Of a stretch of DNA of 20,850 bases, positions 8,652-16,078 are shown one piece after another. Origin of the DNA: a virus. Location of the stretch: IMG/VR virus record IMGVR_UViG_3300044972_000998, positions 1 to 20,850 of that record; one strand, written 5' to 3'. Both the position numbers and the translations under genes were made by a program. Below the pieces are notes generated by a model that was given only the letters and a program-made list of their open reading frames with translations, ran no database searches and was not told the DNA's origin. Position 1 is the stretch's first letter, and every line of letters starts with the position of its first letter.

Positions 8652-9872
8652 ATGGCTGCTGATTTTTCCCCATACGTGAATATGCGCATTTACGATAAGC
8701 AGCCTAGTGAGGTGTACCTCAATGCCGTTGAAATCGCTCAAATGAACATTCCGCAATTTCAATTGCGAGTTGGAACAATTGAAGACTCTATATTTCAGGC
8801 AATGGCATACATGACGGCGCTTTCTGTGGGTCATATTAATGCACTGCCCAACAGACTCATGGAGGGCGTTCTCGCAATGATGGGTGTGCAGAGAACCAAC
8901 GGGAGCAATGCAACCGTTACCGTAAATGTTGAGTTGCTGACCTATAACGGAGCAACCATCCCGAGCGGTACAACATTTGTTCACGAAACATCAATTTTTG
9001 GTGAGGTGATAACAACATATTATCAAGTAGATGGAGCCGTGAATATTGAAGATGTAACACAAGACTTGGAAGACGAACCTGCCACGCCACTCCCAAGCGC
9101 AATTGTCAGATTGATGGCCATGGATACGGGAACCGTCCCAACCATCACCGATGGAGATTCCCTCACTATCCTCAACCTGAACACACAGGTAAACTCGGTT
9201 ACCGCTCAGGATGATTTCATACAGGGCGAAGAGCCGGAAGATGATGGTGAGTACCTTGCTAGGGGTGTCACATTTCTTTCATCACTAAGTGAGGCACTCG
9301 TTGGTCCGAATCAAATAGAAAAATACATTGCATCAACATATCCAGAAGTCAAGAGAGTAAAGGTTTATGACCTTACAGATGGAGAACTAGATGATTCCGT
9401 AACTGCCGCAGAGGTTCCTGGCTATACGACAGCCTATGTCTACGGAAACAGCGCTTCTATAAATATTTTGCAGAAAGTTGCAATACAGCGAGATGTCGTT
9501 GACAAAACAATTGCTGGCTTGTCCATCAAAGTGCTTGGCTCAAGAATTGTTTATCCACAGGTAAATGCTTCCGTTGCAATCGAGAACTCAATGTCAATTG
9601 TTACTGCATCAACATCAATTGTCACTTCACTTAAAGACTATCTAAATCCACTTTATTTCCCCTACTCAGAAACGACAATCAGAAAGAATGGTGTAATTGG
9701 ACTTTTGTCAAAATTGCCGTCTGTTTTATTTGTTTCTGGGCTTGAGTTGGCCTCAAACGACATGACCGTTGAAGCCGGAACTGGGAATCTTATATTTGAA
9801 AACAAAGGCGACCTTCCACTTTTGGAGGAAGCGAATTTAAATATCACATTCACTGTCGGCGGATTTTCGTGA
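8652..9872 (+). CDS. Baseplate_J-like wedge protein (gpJ/gp6 family)
   Basis: Baseplate wedge component that links the hub region to the baseplate periphery. The N-terminal helix-rich segment (SIFQAMAYMTALSVGHIN) precedes a beta-domain beginning ATVTVNVELLTYNGATIPSG. At residues 192-205 is the family hallmark GEEPEDDGEYLARG, followed by a helical region (ALVGPNQIEKYIASTYPEVK) and VKVYDLTDGE. The C-terminal domain contains NASVAIENS and IGLLSKLPSV. Length (406) fits the family. The gene begins two bases after gp25 and ends in a GTGA overlap with the next gene, so the three wedge genes are probably translated together. Confidence 0.88.
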   Translation: MAADFSPYVNMRIYDKQPSEVYLNAVEIAQMNIPQFQLRVGTIEDSIFQAMAYMTALSVGHINALPNRLMEGVLAMMGVQRTNGSNATVTVNVELLTYNGATIPSGTTFVHETSIFGEVITTYYQVDGAVNIEDVTQDLEDEPATPLPSAIVRLMAMDTGTVPTITDGDSLTILNLNTQVNSVTAQDDFIQGEEPEDDGEYLARGVTFLSSLSEALVGPNQIEKYIASTYPEVKRVKVYDLTDGELDDSVTAAEVPGYTTAYVYGNSASINILQKVAIQRDVVDKTIAGLSIKVLGSRIVYPQVNASVAIENSMSIVTASTSIVTSLKDYLNPLYFPYSETTIRKNGVIGLLSKLPSVLFVSGLELASNDMTVEAGTGNLIFENKGDLPLLEEANLNITFTVGGFS

Positions 9873-11617
9873 TTGACAACAACTATCTCTCTGACTTCAC
9901 TGGGCTATATTCATCTGATGTCAATGGTAATAAATATTCACTTTCATCCTATGTTTCTGATTGGGAATTCTTAAACGTTTCTACGACAACACAACTTCAA
10001 ACAACCGATTTGAGACATTCAAGTCGGTATGTTTTGGAGATAAAAAACTCAAACACAGAGTCATATGCTTTTCAGAGCCCAGTAATTGATATTCCAAATA
10101 GTGTTTTGGATAAGGAATTTGTATTCCATGCAATGATTCATTGTCCCTACCCAGCGAGCGTGGAAATATCTCTTTACAACGACGACAACCACCATGACTC
10201 CGTAACGCCTACAACAATTCAATTGTCTGCTGGAGAATGGACTGCTTGTTTTTCAAACATATTTGAATTTGATGACAAAAACGAACCAGTCGCTCATGCA
10301 AGGGTGAGAATCACCATATACAACCATGAAGGTCAAACGGTTAGATTCACCATGCCGCACTTGGTTTATGACAAACCGTTTTTAGATAATACATATTATA
10401 CATACGGTAAAAAATTTTTTCCCGATGTTTACTACGAGATTGACGCGCAACAGGAAAACCCTTCTTTTCCATTAATGAAACTATGGCACAGTCTTACCTC
10501 TGTTGCCGAGGGTGCGATGAAGGACTACATAAAGATACTCCCAACAGAATACAGCGAACTATCTGTGGGTCTTAAGAGTCAAGTGGATTCTCCAGTTTTT
10601 AATCAGTTTCAGAGTTCATTAACAAATCCAAATGTCATGGATGAAAGTTACATGCCATGGGCATCAATGTTCATAGGAAATCTAATTAAAAACGGCATTC
10701 ATGTTTCGTCACCATATGTCACATCCCCCCCATATCAGATTGGTGATACTGGCCCTGCTGGTGGAAAAATCTTTATCACACCAACTACGGCAGGTAACTC
10801 AACTGGGAAATATTTTGAAGCATCACCATTCCTCAATCCTGATTTAATTAGAATTTGGGCTACGAATGTTAACTCAAACCAGACAACACTAGTTTCTGGT
10901 GCTGACGGTACTGCAATTGGGACAGGTGCTCAAAACACGATAGACATCGTTGCACAGGCAGGAAACGTGGCTGCAACATCTGCCGCTGTCTATGCTTCTG
11001 ATTACACATATGGCGGTTTTTCAGATTGGTTTTTGCCATCAAAAGATGAACTTACCGAGTTATACACAAACCGAGCATCCATCGGTGGTTTTTCGACTGG
11101 CACCTATTGGAGTTCTTCCGAGTACGCCAACGCCTCCGCGTGGTACCGGTATTTCCTCACCGGGTTTCAGAACACCATCTCCAAGAACTCCACGCTCTAC
11201 GTGCGTCCAGTGCGTTCTTTTACTGCTGATGATTTAATCGTGTCTACTGGCACCTATCAAGAAGTATTTGCTGGTGATGTTGATTTTCGCCGCAAACAAA
11301 TATCTACACGAATGTACGGAATGGGTGTTGGAACTCGTGCGGCTCTCAAAAATGCTGCACGAGCGGTTATTGGCCAAGAAGCAGCAATCCTTGTCAGCCC
11401 TCTGTGGCAGGGTGACGAATGGTCCATTATGGTGAGAACGCTGACAGCAAGTACCCCAGGTGTTTCTGGTTCTGGGCAAAGCAGTTCTGTCGTTTATTAT
11501 GCCATGGAACCTGCAAAACCCGCTGGCTACACATTGCTGCACTCAACTGTTGACTCAATAACATTTTTTCTTGACGATAACGACTTCGGGGTATTTGACC
11601 AATCGGTGCTTGGCTAA
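9869..11617 (+). CDS. gpI-like tail protein with inserted DUF1566/C-type-lectin-like domain; candidate DGR target
   Basis: This 582-residue baseplate/tail protein follows J, the place of the gpI gene. Residues 1-190 are a beta-rich domain (carbohydrate-binding-like). Residues about 195-283 form a helical part (PLMKLWHSLTSVAEGAMKDY, then a PWASMFIGN segment) of the gpI type. Residues 289-452 are an inserted DUF1566/Lcl-type domain: YQIGDTGPAGGKIF, GGFSDWFLPSKDELTELY, TYWSSSEY and YVRPVRSF. After it the tail protein resumes (FRRKQISTRMYGMGVGTRAA) to the end. The insert carries a tract with codon use unlike the rest of the gene (see the variable-repeat entry). The start is GTG in a GTGA overlap with J, with a weak GGCGGA site. 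The stop overlaps the convergent epimerase gene by three bases. Confidence 0.78.
   Translation: MIDNNYLSDFTGLYSSDVNGNKYSLSSYVSDWEFLNVSTTTQLQTTDLRHSSRYVLEIKNSNTESYAFQSPVIDIPNSVLDKEFVFHAMIHCPYPASVEISLYNDDNHHDSVTPTTIQLSAGEWTACFSNIFEFDDKNEPVAHARVRITIYNHEGQTVRFTMPHLVYDKPFLDNTYYTYGKKFFPDVYYEIDAQQENPSFPLMKLWHSLTSVAEGAMKDYIKILPTEYSELSVGLKSQVDSPVFNQFQSSLTNPNVMDESYMPWASMFIGNLIKNGIHVSSPYVTSPPYQIGDTGPAGGKIFITPTTAGNSTGKYFEASPFLNPDLIRIWATNVNSNQTTLVSGADGTAIGTGAQNTIDIVAQAGNVAATSAAVYASDYTYGGFSDWFLPSKDELTELYTNRASIGGFSTGTYWSSSEYANASAWYRYFLTGFQNTISKNSTLYVRPVRSFTADDLIVSTGTYQEVFAGDVDFRRKQISTRMYGMGVGTRAALKNAARAVIGQEAAILVSPLWQGDEWSIMVRTLTASTPGVSGSGQSSSVVYYAMEPAKPAGYTLLHSTVDSITFFLDDNDFGVFDQSVLG
10733..11224 (+). other. 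DUF1566/Lcl (C-type-lectin-fold) domain inserted in the gpI-like protein
   Basis: The segment starts at GDTGPAGGKIF and closes at VRPVRSF. It carries the conserved core GFSDWFLPSKDEL and TYWSSSEY. The DUF1566/Lcl family has a C-type-lectin-like fold and is a known carrier of DGR variable repeats. The flanks read as one continuous tail protein without it, so it looks like a domain insertion. Likely role: ligand or receptor binding at the tail tip. Domain identity is quite firm; function is inferred. Confidence 0.8.
11096..11257 (+). repeat. Short direct repeat flanking the candidate variable repeat
   Basis: ACTGGCACCTAT occurs at 11096-11107 and again at 11246-11257, exactly 150 bases apart and in the same reading frame. 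With three more upstream bases the match is 14 of 15 (TCG/TCT before it), and both copies encode STGTY. The pair brackets the C-rich tract. It could be a recombination or insertion scar, or chance. Confidence 0.5.
11105..11221 (+). other. Candidate DGR variable repeat (VR)
   Basis: Between TYWSSSE and YVRPVR the 26 codons at 11123-11200 end in C 17 times, in G 7 times, in T twice and never in A. The stretch has runs of NNC codons such as GCC, AAC, TCC, TAC, CTC, ACC and ATC. By hand count 62 of 110 bases at 11101-11210 are G or C, clearly above the surrounding gene. This matches copies of an AAC-rich template in which only adenines were changed. It sits at the ligand-binding face of a DUF1566 domain, where VRs of this family lie. 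No template repeat or reverse transcriptase was found in the window. Confidence 0.65.
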
Positions 11618-12486
11618 AGAGGGAAGTTCACATCAAGTGCGCGTTTGATTCCTTCTTCTAGTGAAACTTTTGGAGCGTAGAACTCCAGCATTTTTGATGG
11701 GTCGCAAACCCTGTACTGAACACCCTCTGGCGCGCCAATGATTCGTTCAAACTCTGGGTTGTATCCAGAAATTTTTGATACCAATTCAGCTAGTTCATTG
11801 AATGAAAATGCAATACCAGTTCCTAGGTTTACTGGCCCTTGAATGTCGTTCTTTACTGCTGAAAGAGTTGCTTCAACAACATCGCTGATATGAATGAAGT
11901 CTCTTGTTTGATTTCCAGTTCCCCAAATCTTGAATGGGTTTTCTCGCCTGCCACCACGAGCAATGAAAGATGGGAACGGATAGTCGAGCGCTTGGTCTTC
12001 CCCGTATCCAGAGAATGGGCGAAACACATGAACTCTTAGACCTTCGTTTTCTGCATACTTTGCCAGCATTTCTCCGGTGAGTTTTGCCCATCCGTAAGTG
12101 AGGTCTGGAGACTGAATGTCATCAAGGTCAATGTCTGATTCCTTCAACTTATGTGTTGAGCCATGTCCTTGCAACTTAATTGGGTAGGCGGCCGATGAGG
12201 AGTAGTAAACAATTCGTGCTGGTCTTGTTCTGAGTGCCCATTGAAACATTTCTGCATCAATCGCAAGGTCAACAGCGACAGAAAGCGGTGCGCCTTCAAT
12301 AGTTGCTCGACCACCAACAATGGCTGCAAGGTGGATAACTAGGTCAAAGTATGTATTGTCGGTCGCAAAGAAGTGACGTGCGTCTAAACCATTCTTGATG
12401 TCAACACCAACAATTTCATGTTCAGACAATGCATTTCTGAAGTGTGTTCCAACAAATCCAGCATCACCAGTAATAAGGATTTTCAT
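11614..12486 (-). CDS. NAD-dependent epimerase/dehydratase (extended SDR)
   Basis: Nucleotide-sugar-modifying enzyme of the extended short-chain dehydrogenase/reductase superfamily. The N-terminal Rossmann motif TGDAGFVG gives the Gly pattern at residues 7, 10 and 13. It is followed by VIHLAAIVGG, the serine segment YYSSSAAYP (about 94-102) and the catalytic pair Y131/K135 in YGWAK. A further motif is RDFIHISDVVEA. At 290 residues it is slightly short but complete. Substrate is not determinable; relatives include UDP-glucose 4-epimerases, dTDP-glucose dehydratases and GDP-fucose synthases. It is the last gene of the minus-strand cassette, coupled by an ATGA overlap to the methyltransferase. 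Its stop overlaps the tail gene on the other strand, with no terminator seen. Confidence 0.87.
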   Translation of the reverse strand: MKILITGDAGFVGTHFRNALSEHEIVGVDIKNGLDARHFFATDNTYFDLVIHLAAIVGGRATIEGAPLSVAVDLAIDAEMFQWALRTRPARIVYYSSSAAYPIKLQGHGSTHKLKESDIDLDDIQSPDLTYGWAKLTGEMLAKYAENEGLRVHVFRPFSGYGEDQALDYPFPSFIARGGRRENPFKIWGTGNQTRDFIHISDVVEATLSAVKNDIQGPVNLGTGIAFSFNELAELVSKISGYNPEFERIIGAPEGVQYRVCDPSKMLEFYAPKVSLEEGIKRALDVNFPL

Positions 12487-13070
12487 GCATTTAAAGATTC
12501 ACATAGTGCTACTTGGAAATTACCGGGCGTTTCGTGGCTGATAACTTTCCACCCGTTTGATTCAAGCATGTGGGCGTATCCCTCTACGTCCCATGCCCAA
12601 GCATGATACTCGTAGTGGTTGTCAACGCTTTCTGTCCACGGAGAACTAGCAATTAGGTACTTGCTTTTTTTACTAACCATATCGACGAACTGATGCGGTC
12701 CTGCTAGATGTTCAATCATTTCTGTGGCAATAGCAATGTCTGCCCAGTCAATTAAGTCAAATACGTTTCCGAGACGAACGTCCTGATTTCGATTTACTGC
12801 CCCAGCAACATTTGATGGCTGCAAATCATAACCCCATTTTTGAGATTTGGGAATTTCTGTTAGTAGCGACAGAAGGCCGCCGTCACCAGAACCTAGGTCA
12901 ACAACCGTCAACTCTGACGACCATACAGACATGGCTAATCGTGCTGCGGTATCTAGTCTTGGTCGATGCATTTCTTGGTCAACATGTGGTGCAATCTCAC
13001 GGTCCAAATACCATTCGGCAGTGCAATACTCAGGAATAGTTCCTAGCGGGAAAAATCTATCTTCTCTCAT
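12483..13070 (-). CDS. Class I SAM-dependent methyltransferase
   Basis: Soluble 195-residue methyltransferase. Motif I is VVDLGSGDGG (residues 56-65), the SAM-binding glycine loop. WGYDLQP supplies the acidic residue after beta-2, and IAIATEMIEHL is the motif IV region typical of Methyltransf_11/23-like enzymes. No DNA methyltransferase signature (such as DPPY or NPPF) is seen. Its place between glycosyltransferase and epimerase genes, with four-base overlaps to both, suggests it methylates a sugar or glycan rather than DNA. The acceptor is unknown. Confidence 0.83.
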   Translation of the reverse strand: MREDRFFPLGTIPEYCTAEWYLDREIAPHVDQEMHRPRLDTAARLAMSVWSSELTVVDLGSGDGGLLSLLTEIPKSQKWGYDLQPSNVAGAVNRNQDVRLGNVFDLIDWADIAIATEMIEHLAGPHQFVDMVSKKSKYLIASSPWTESVDNHYEYHAWAWDVEGYAHMLESNGWKVISHETPGNFQVALCESLNA

Positions 13071-14632
13071 TTTAAGGTTCTCAGTTTCTGTAGGTCATCT
13101 TGTAGTTGGTTGGCAACATAATTATTAAATGTTGTTTCATCAGCATTTGACACTTTTACATCATTTGCTTCAGTATAAGTTTCGTCGTATTCTGCTTTTC
13201 CAAAATAAGGATGTATGTGTTCAATAATGACATCATCTAGGTAGTGTGCGCTTTCTATCCCTCTACCTATCGCCAACCAGAAGTTATCTAGGAATAGATG
13301 TATGCCTCCAGGCATCACAAAGTAGCCGAGAGTGGTAACAATATTTGACGTCATAACCACCGCAGTTGGCAGGTTTTCGCCATGGTAAAGGTCATTGCCC
13401 CATGTAACACCAACCCCAACACTTTCAAGCGTATTGAGGAATCGGTCATCCCACCCGTTGGTTCGTGGAAGGTGGTCATCTCCCATGAAGCCAATAGTAA
13501 AACACTTTGTTGCCTCAATTGGAGCCACAGCATTGAGGGTGCCGCCAATTCGCAGACGCGGACCTACCTGAATGTCAATGTTGGGGATAGCAAGGTACTC
13601 GTCAAGTTTGGGGTCGTCATCGTCAACGAGTACGAGTAGACGAGTATCGCGTGTAGTTGTAGTACTCCATGCGTCCATCAGACGAATTATGTTTTCAGGT
13701 CGTCCACGGGAAGGGACGAGTATGGTCATTTCAAACATTTCTTTCCTTCGCTCTAATGGCTCTATTGCCACTGCTTGTTCCAGTGGTTCCACTTCTACCA
13801 CTTGTTCAAGTGGTTCTACCACTATCGCTTGTTCCAATGGGTCAACTAGTGGAAAGTGGATTTCTTTCATACCCATGATGACAGAGTTTTTTTCTGCTTG
13901 AGATGACTCTTGCAATGTTACTGATGAGCGGAATTTGTCTATCCAGTGAACATCAAAATATGGGTGAATTTTCAACATGCAGTAACTAATGTCAATACTG
14001 TAAATTAGTTCACTTGCGATTGATGGCGTAAGGTACTTGTGACCCTGTGTGAATCCTGCGCTACCTGCTCTCTCGCTAATATGAGCATGCTCATAGCCGT
14101 ACAGGTGGGGAGCATCACTCACGAATCCACCCAAGGCATCTAGACACTTTCTATTAAAGTAGAGCATTACGCCAAAACAGTTAGAAAATGCAACCATCTT
14201 CATTCCATTGGCGTCAATCTCCACAATCGGTCTAACAACCGCCCTGAATGCTGGATTCAATTCTAGTTCGGCATCACTAGTGACGTTAAACATCGAATGT
14301 CCAATATCGTTTGCCTCATTTATTTTTATCCATGTTTCGGCCCAGTTATGACGCTGAGGCCAAGCATCATCATCAAACAGGAATACATGTTCGCAATCAC
14401 GTAATTCCCATAGACACGCATTTTTTGCTTTTGCTATACCAAGGCGTGAATTGCTAAATTTATATATAACGTTAATCCCAAATGATTCAGCAACAATTTT
14501 ATTGACTTGTCGTAATTCGCTATTGTCATCTATTACAACAATCTTGTCGCCGTAACCGAATTCTTTGAAGTGTCCAAGACACGCCGCTAGACACTCCGGC
14601 CTATTTCTTGTTGTTATCCCAATTCCTATCAT
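13067..14632 (-). CDS. Two-domain GT-A glycosyltransferase with a repeat linker
   Basis: This 521-residue protein joins two glycosyltransferase domains. Domain 1 (about 1-260) is GT2-like: GIGITTRNRPECLAACL, IVVIDDNSE and the metal-binding FLFDDDAWP, then a GGF...YGYEHAH region. Residues about 263-297 are a linker of four nine-residue repeats, VDPLEQAIV, VEPLEQVVE, VEPLEQAVA and IEPLERRKE. Domain 2 (from Met299) opens MTILVPSRGRPENIIRLMD, with LVLVDDDDPKL and a GFMGDDHLPR acidic motif. Domain 2 could stand alone and has its own potential start. Likely role: sequential sugar transfer to a glycan on the virion or the host. The gene lies six bases after the upstream glycosyltransferase and overlaps the methyltransferase by ATGA. 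Donor and acceptor are unknown. Confidence 0.82.
   Translation of the reverse strand: MIGIGITTRNRPECLAACLGHFKEFGYGDKIVVIDDNSELRQVNKIVAESFGINVIYKFSNSRLGIAKAKNACLWELRDCEHVFLFDDDAWPQRHNWAETWIKINEANDIGHSMFNVTSDAELELNPAFRAVVRPIVEIDANGMKMVAFSNCFGVMLYFNRKCLDALGGFVSDAPHLYGYEHAHISERAGSAGFTQGHKYLTPSIASELIYSIDISYCMLKIHPYFDVHWIDKFRSSVTLQESSQAEKNSVIMGMKEIHFPLVDPLEQAIVVEPLEQVVEVEPLEQAVAIEPLERRKEMFEMTILVPSRGRPENIIRLMDAWSTTTTRDTRLLVLVDDDDPKLDEYLAIPNIDIQVGPRLRIGGTLNAVAPIEATKCFTIGFMGDDHLPRTNGWDDRFLNTLESVGVGVTWGNDLYHGENLPTAVVMTSNIVTTLGYFVMPGGIHLFLDNFWLAIGRGIESAHYLDDVIIEHIHPYFGKAEYDETYTEANDVKVSNADETTFNNYVANQLQDDLQKLRTLK
13744..13748 (-). promoter_or_regulatory. Internal Shine-Dalgarno site before Met299 of the double glycosyltransferase
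   Basis: On the minus strand AAGGA lies five bases upstream of the ATG at 13738-13736, which begins exactly at the second glycosyltransferase domain. This spacing is good for initiation and the main start of the gene (14632) has no comparable site. It suggests that a second, domain-2-only product may be made in the same frame. Confidence 0.45.
13748..13846 (-). repeat. 27-bp in-frame tandem repeat (about four copies) in a glycosyltransferase gene
   Basis: On the + strand the units begin near 13748 (degenerate), 13775, 13802 and 13829, with TTGTTCMARTGG as the core of the last three. The period is exactly 27 bases, so each unit adds nine residues (consensus V-E-P-L-E-Q-A/V-V-x). The repeat forms the linker between the two catalytic domains. 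Copy-number changes would keep the frame. Confidence 0.8.
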
Positions 14633-14638
14633 ATATAT

Positions 14639-15733
14639 CTACAATTTTTCTCGTATTTCGGTCATTACTGCTTCCCAGTCGTCGGCTCTGGCATCCATCG
14701 AGAAGTTCTTTAGCATCTCGTAGTTATGCCCAATCTCGTCACGTCTTGTCTGAGCATCCCTTAGTTGGTCAAGGTGATAAATCCACTCTTCTTGATTGTT
14801 TGCAATTCTCCCAATTCCATTGTCCGCCAAGTATTGGTACTCTGGAGAATACGATGCAACGAAAGGAACTCCAGCAGCCGCATATTCAAGACCTTTGATA
14901 AAGGATTTTGCATGATTGAAAGGAATGTTGGTTAGGGGAACAATTCCAATATCAATCTCCTTAAACAACTTTGGGTATATATTAATTGGCACGAGTGGTT
15001 GAGTGCGAGAAATATTTTGGTGGATTCCCATTTGGTCACATGCCCTTGGTGCCCCATTTTCGGTATGCCCTGAGTGGTGAAAATACATCTTCCTACTCAG
15101 TAGATATTCCCCAATCCATGGAGAGAGAGTTTCAAGGTCGCCGGAACGCCATGGCGTTGCCCCAACCCAACCAAGTCTCAACCTGTGATTCATCCGTGGG
15201 ATTCTTTTTTCCCATCTCTCGGTGTCAATTCCATTTCGCACTAGGTAGACATTGTCTCTTTTTGCTTTATAGAAATCATAAAGAAAAGGACTTGATGTAA
15301 TTACTGCAGTTGCATTTTGAATAATTTCTGCATATATTTCACGGTTTTCATCAGGGTTGACTTTGGGGTCAGTTGCTTCATATGCCCTGTTTGTTGGGGA
15401 TAAACCCTCAAACCAGTCATCAACATCGACAACAATCTTCTGACCCATCTCTAGTGCTTTTGGTAGGTACTCAAGAATTTCCCTTTTCATCAGTAGCTTG
15501 AAAACGATGATGTCCCAACCATGCAGTGCCCGACCGTTATCAATAACCATCCCAAACCCACTCTGGGGATTGAATCCGGGAAGACCAAGTGCTGTCACCC
15601 AGCCTCTTTTTGCAAGTTGGTCGGCTGGTAGTTTGCATCGGTACCAAGCACAGCCATTGGGCTGCAACGGTTCGGTTCCCCACGCCCAGTCGCCAGTTAG
15701 GTAGCCAAGTGTTGGTTTCTGTTTTTTTCTCAT
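14639..15733 (-). CDS. GT-B glycosyltransferase (GT4/GT1-like)
   Basis: This 364-residue glycosyltransferase is first in the minus-strand cassette. The N-terminal half contains WYRCKLPADQLAKRGW and an acidic VVDVDDWFEGLSP segment. The C-terminal half has the GT-B pattern: VYLVRNGIDTERWE, LRLGWVGATPWRSGDLE, DIGIVPLTNIPFNHAKS and FIKGLEYAAAGVPFVAS. The last is the donor-binding E-containing helix. The start at 15733 is chosen because GAGG lies five bases upstream; the frame extends 16 codons further without a better site and into the divergent intergenic region. Substrate unknown. Confidence 0.8.
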   Translation of the reverse strand: MRKKQKPTLGYLTGDWAWGTEPLQPNGCAWYRCKLPADQLAKRGWVTALGLPGFNPQSGFGMVIDNGRALHGWDIIVFKLLMKREILEYLPKALEMGQKIVVDVDDWFEGLSPTNRAYEATDPKVNPDENREIYAEIIQNATAVITSSPFLYDFYKAKRDNVYLVRNGIDTERWEKRIPRMNHRLRLGWVGATPWRSGDLETLSPWIGEYLLSRKMYFHHSGHTENGAPRACDQMGIHQNISRTQPLVPINIYPKLFKEIDIGIVPLTNIPFNHAKSFIKGLEYAAAGVPFVASYSPEYQYLADNGIGRIANNQEEWIYHLDQLRDAQTRRDEIGHNYEMLKNFSMDARADDWEAVMTEIREKL

Positions 15734-15790
15734 AGAGTCCTCAAATGTTAGCACTATGGTAAAATATTCATAGCCAATCAAGGAGGCAAA
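15734..15790. promoter_or_regulatory. Divergent intergenic region between the sugar cassette and the holin/fibre block
   Basis: These 57 bases separate two outward-facing gene sets and must hold or border the starts of both. They include GAGG for the minus-strand gene and AGGAGG for the plus-strand gene, an AT-rich core with TAAAAT at 15760-15765, and a CTATG...CATAG inverted repeat (15754-15773). No convincing -35 was found on either strand, so promoter positions are not assigned. Confidence 0.4.
15781..15786 (+). promoter_or_regulatory. Perfect Shine-Dalgarno site of the holin-like gene
   Basis: AGGAGG lies four bases before the ATG at 15791. It is the strongest ribosome-binding site noticed in the window and opens the second plus-strand block. 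Confidence 0.85.
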
Positions 15791-16006
15791 ATGACTACCA
15801 ACTTCTTAAAAGATACAGTTGAACGTGCTGCCAGAACATTTATCCAAGCCTATTTGGGTGCATGGGTCGCCATGGGTGCGAATCCAGACGCTCTCGCCGA
15901 TATGGACAATTTCAAGATTGCTGCTTCAGCAGTTGCCCTGTCAATTGCAATGGCAATGGGTCTTAAGAAAGTCGGTCCAAATAAAGGCTCTGCTTCGGTC
16001 GTTTGA
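15791..16006 (+). CDS. Holin-like small membrane protein (r1t-type)
   Basis: This 71-residue protein has two likely membrane helices (about residues 13-31 and 41-57), split by a short Asp-rich turn (NPDALADMDN). It ends in a basic tail (GLKKVGPNKG). The N-terminal ERAARTFIQAYLGAW strongly recalls the ERAxKTFxQ opening of r1t-type and mycobacteriophage holins, which permit endolysin access to the wall at lysis. It has a strong ribosome-binding site and heads the second plus-strand block. No endolysin gene neighbours it here. Alternative: another small phage membrane protein. Confidence 0.68.
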   Translation: MTTNFLKDTVERAARTFIQAYLGAWVAMGANPDALADMDNFKIAASAVALSIAMAMGLKKVGPNKGSASVV

Positions 16007-16078
16007 TTTAAAACCTGCTTATTTAGACGCTATTCCTAATCTACAATCTTTTAGGCACTTGATTGGGAGAGGCTGTTC

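Noticed and set aside
11600-11640. Bidirectional terminator between the convergent tail and epimerase genes
   Set aside because: The stop codons overlap and no stem with a T run is visible.
13748-13846. CRISPR-like array
   Set aside because: The 27-base units are directly adjacent with no spacers, lie in frame in a coding gene, and encode a protein repeat.
15754-15773. CTATG...CATAG inverted repeat as an operator
   Set aside because: Only five base pairs with a ten-base loop and no second copy in the window.
15734-15790. A sigma70 promoter with -10 TAAAAT at 15760, or a minus-strand TTGATT -35
   Set aside because: The matching second hexamer is absent at 16-18 bases for both; AT-rich chance matches are expected.
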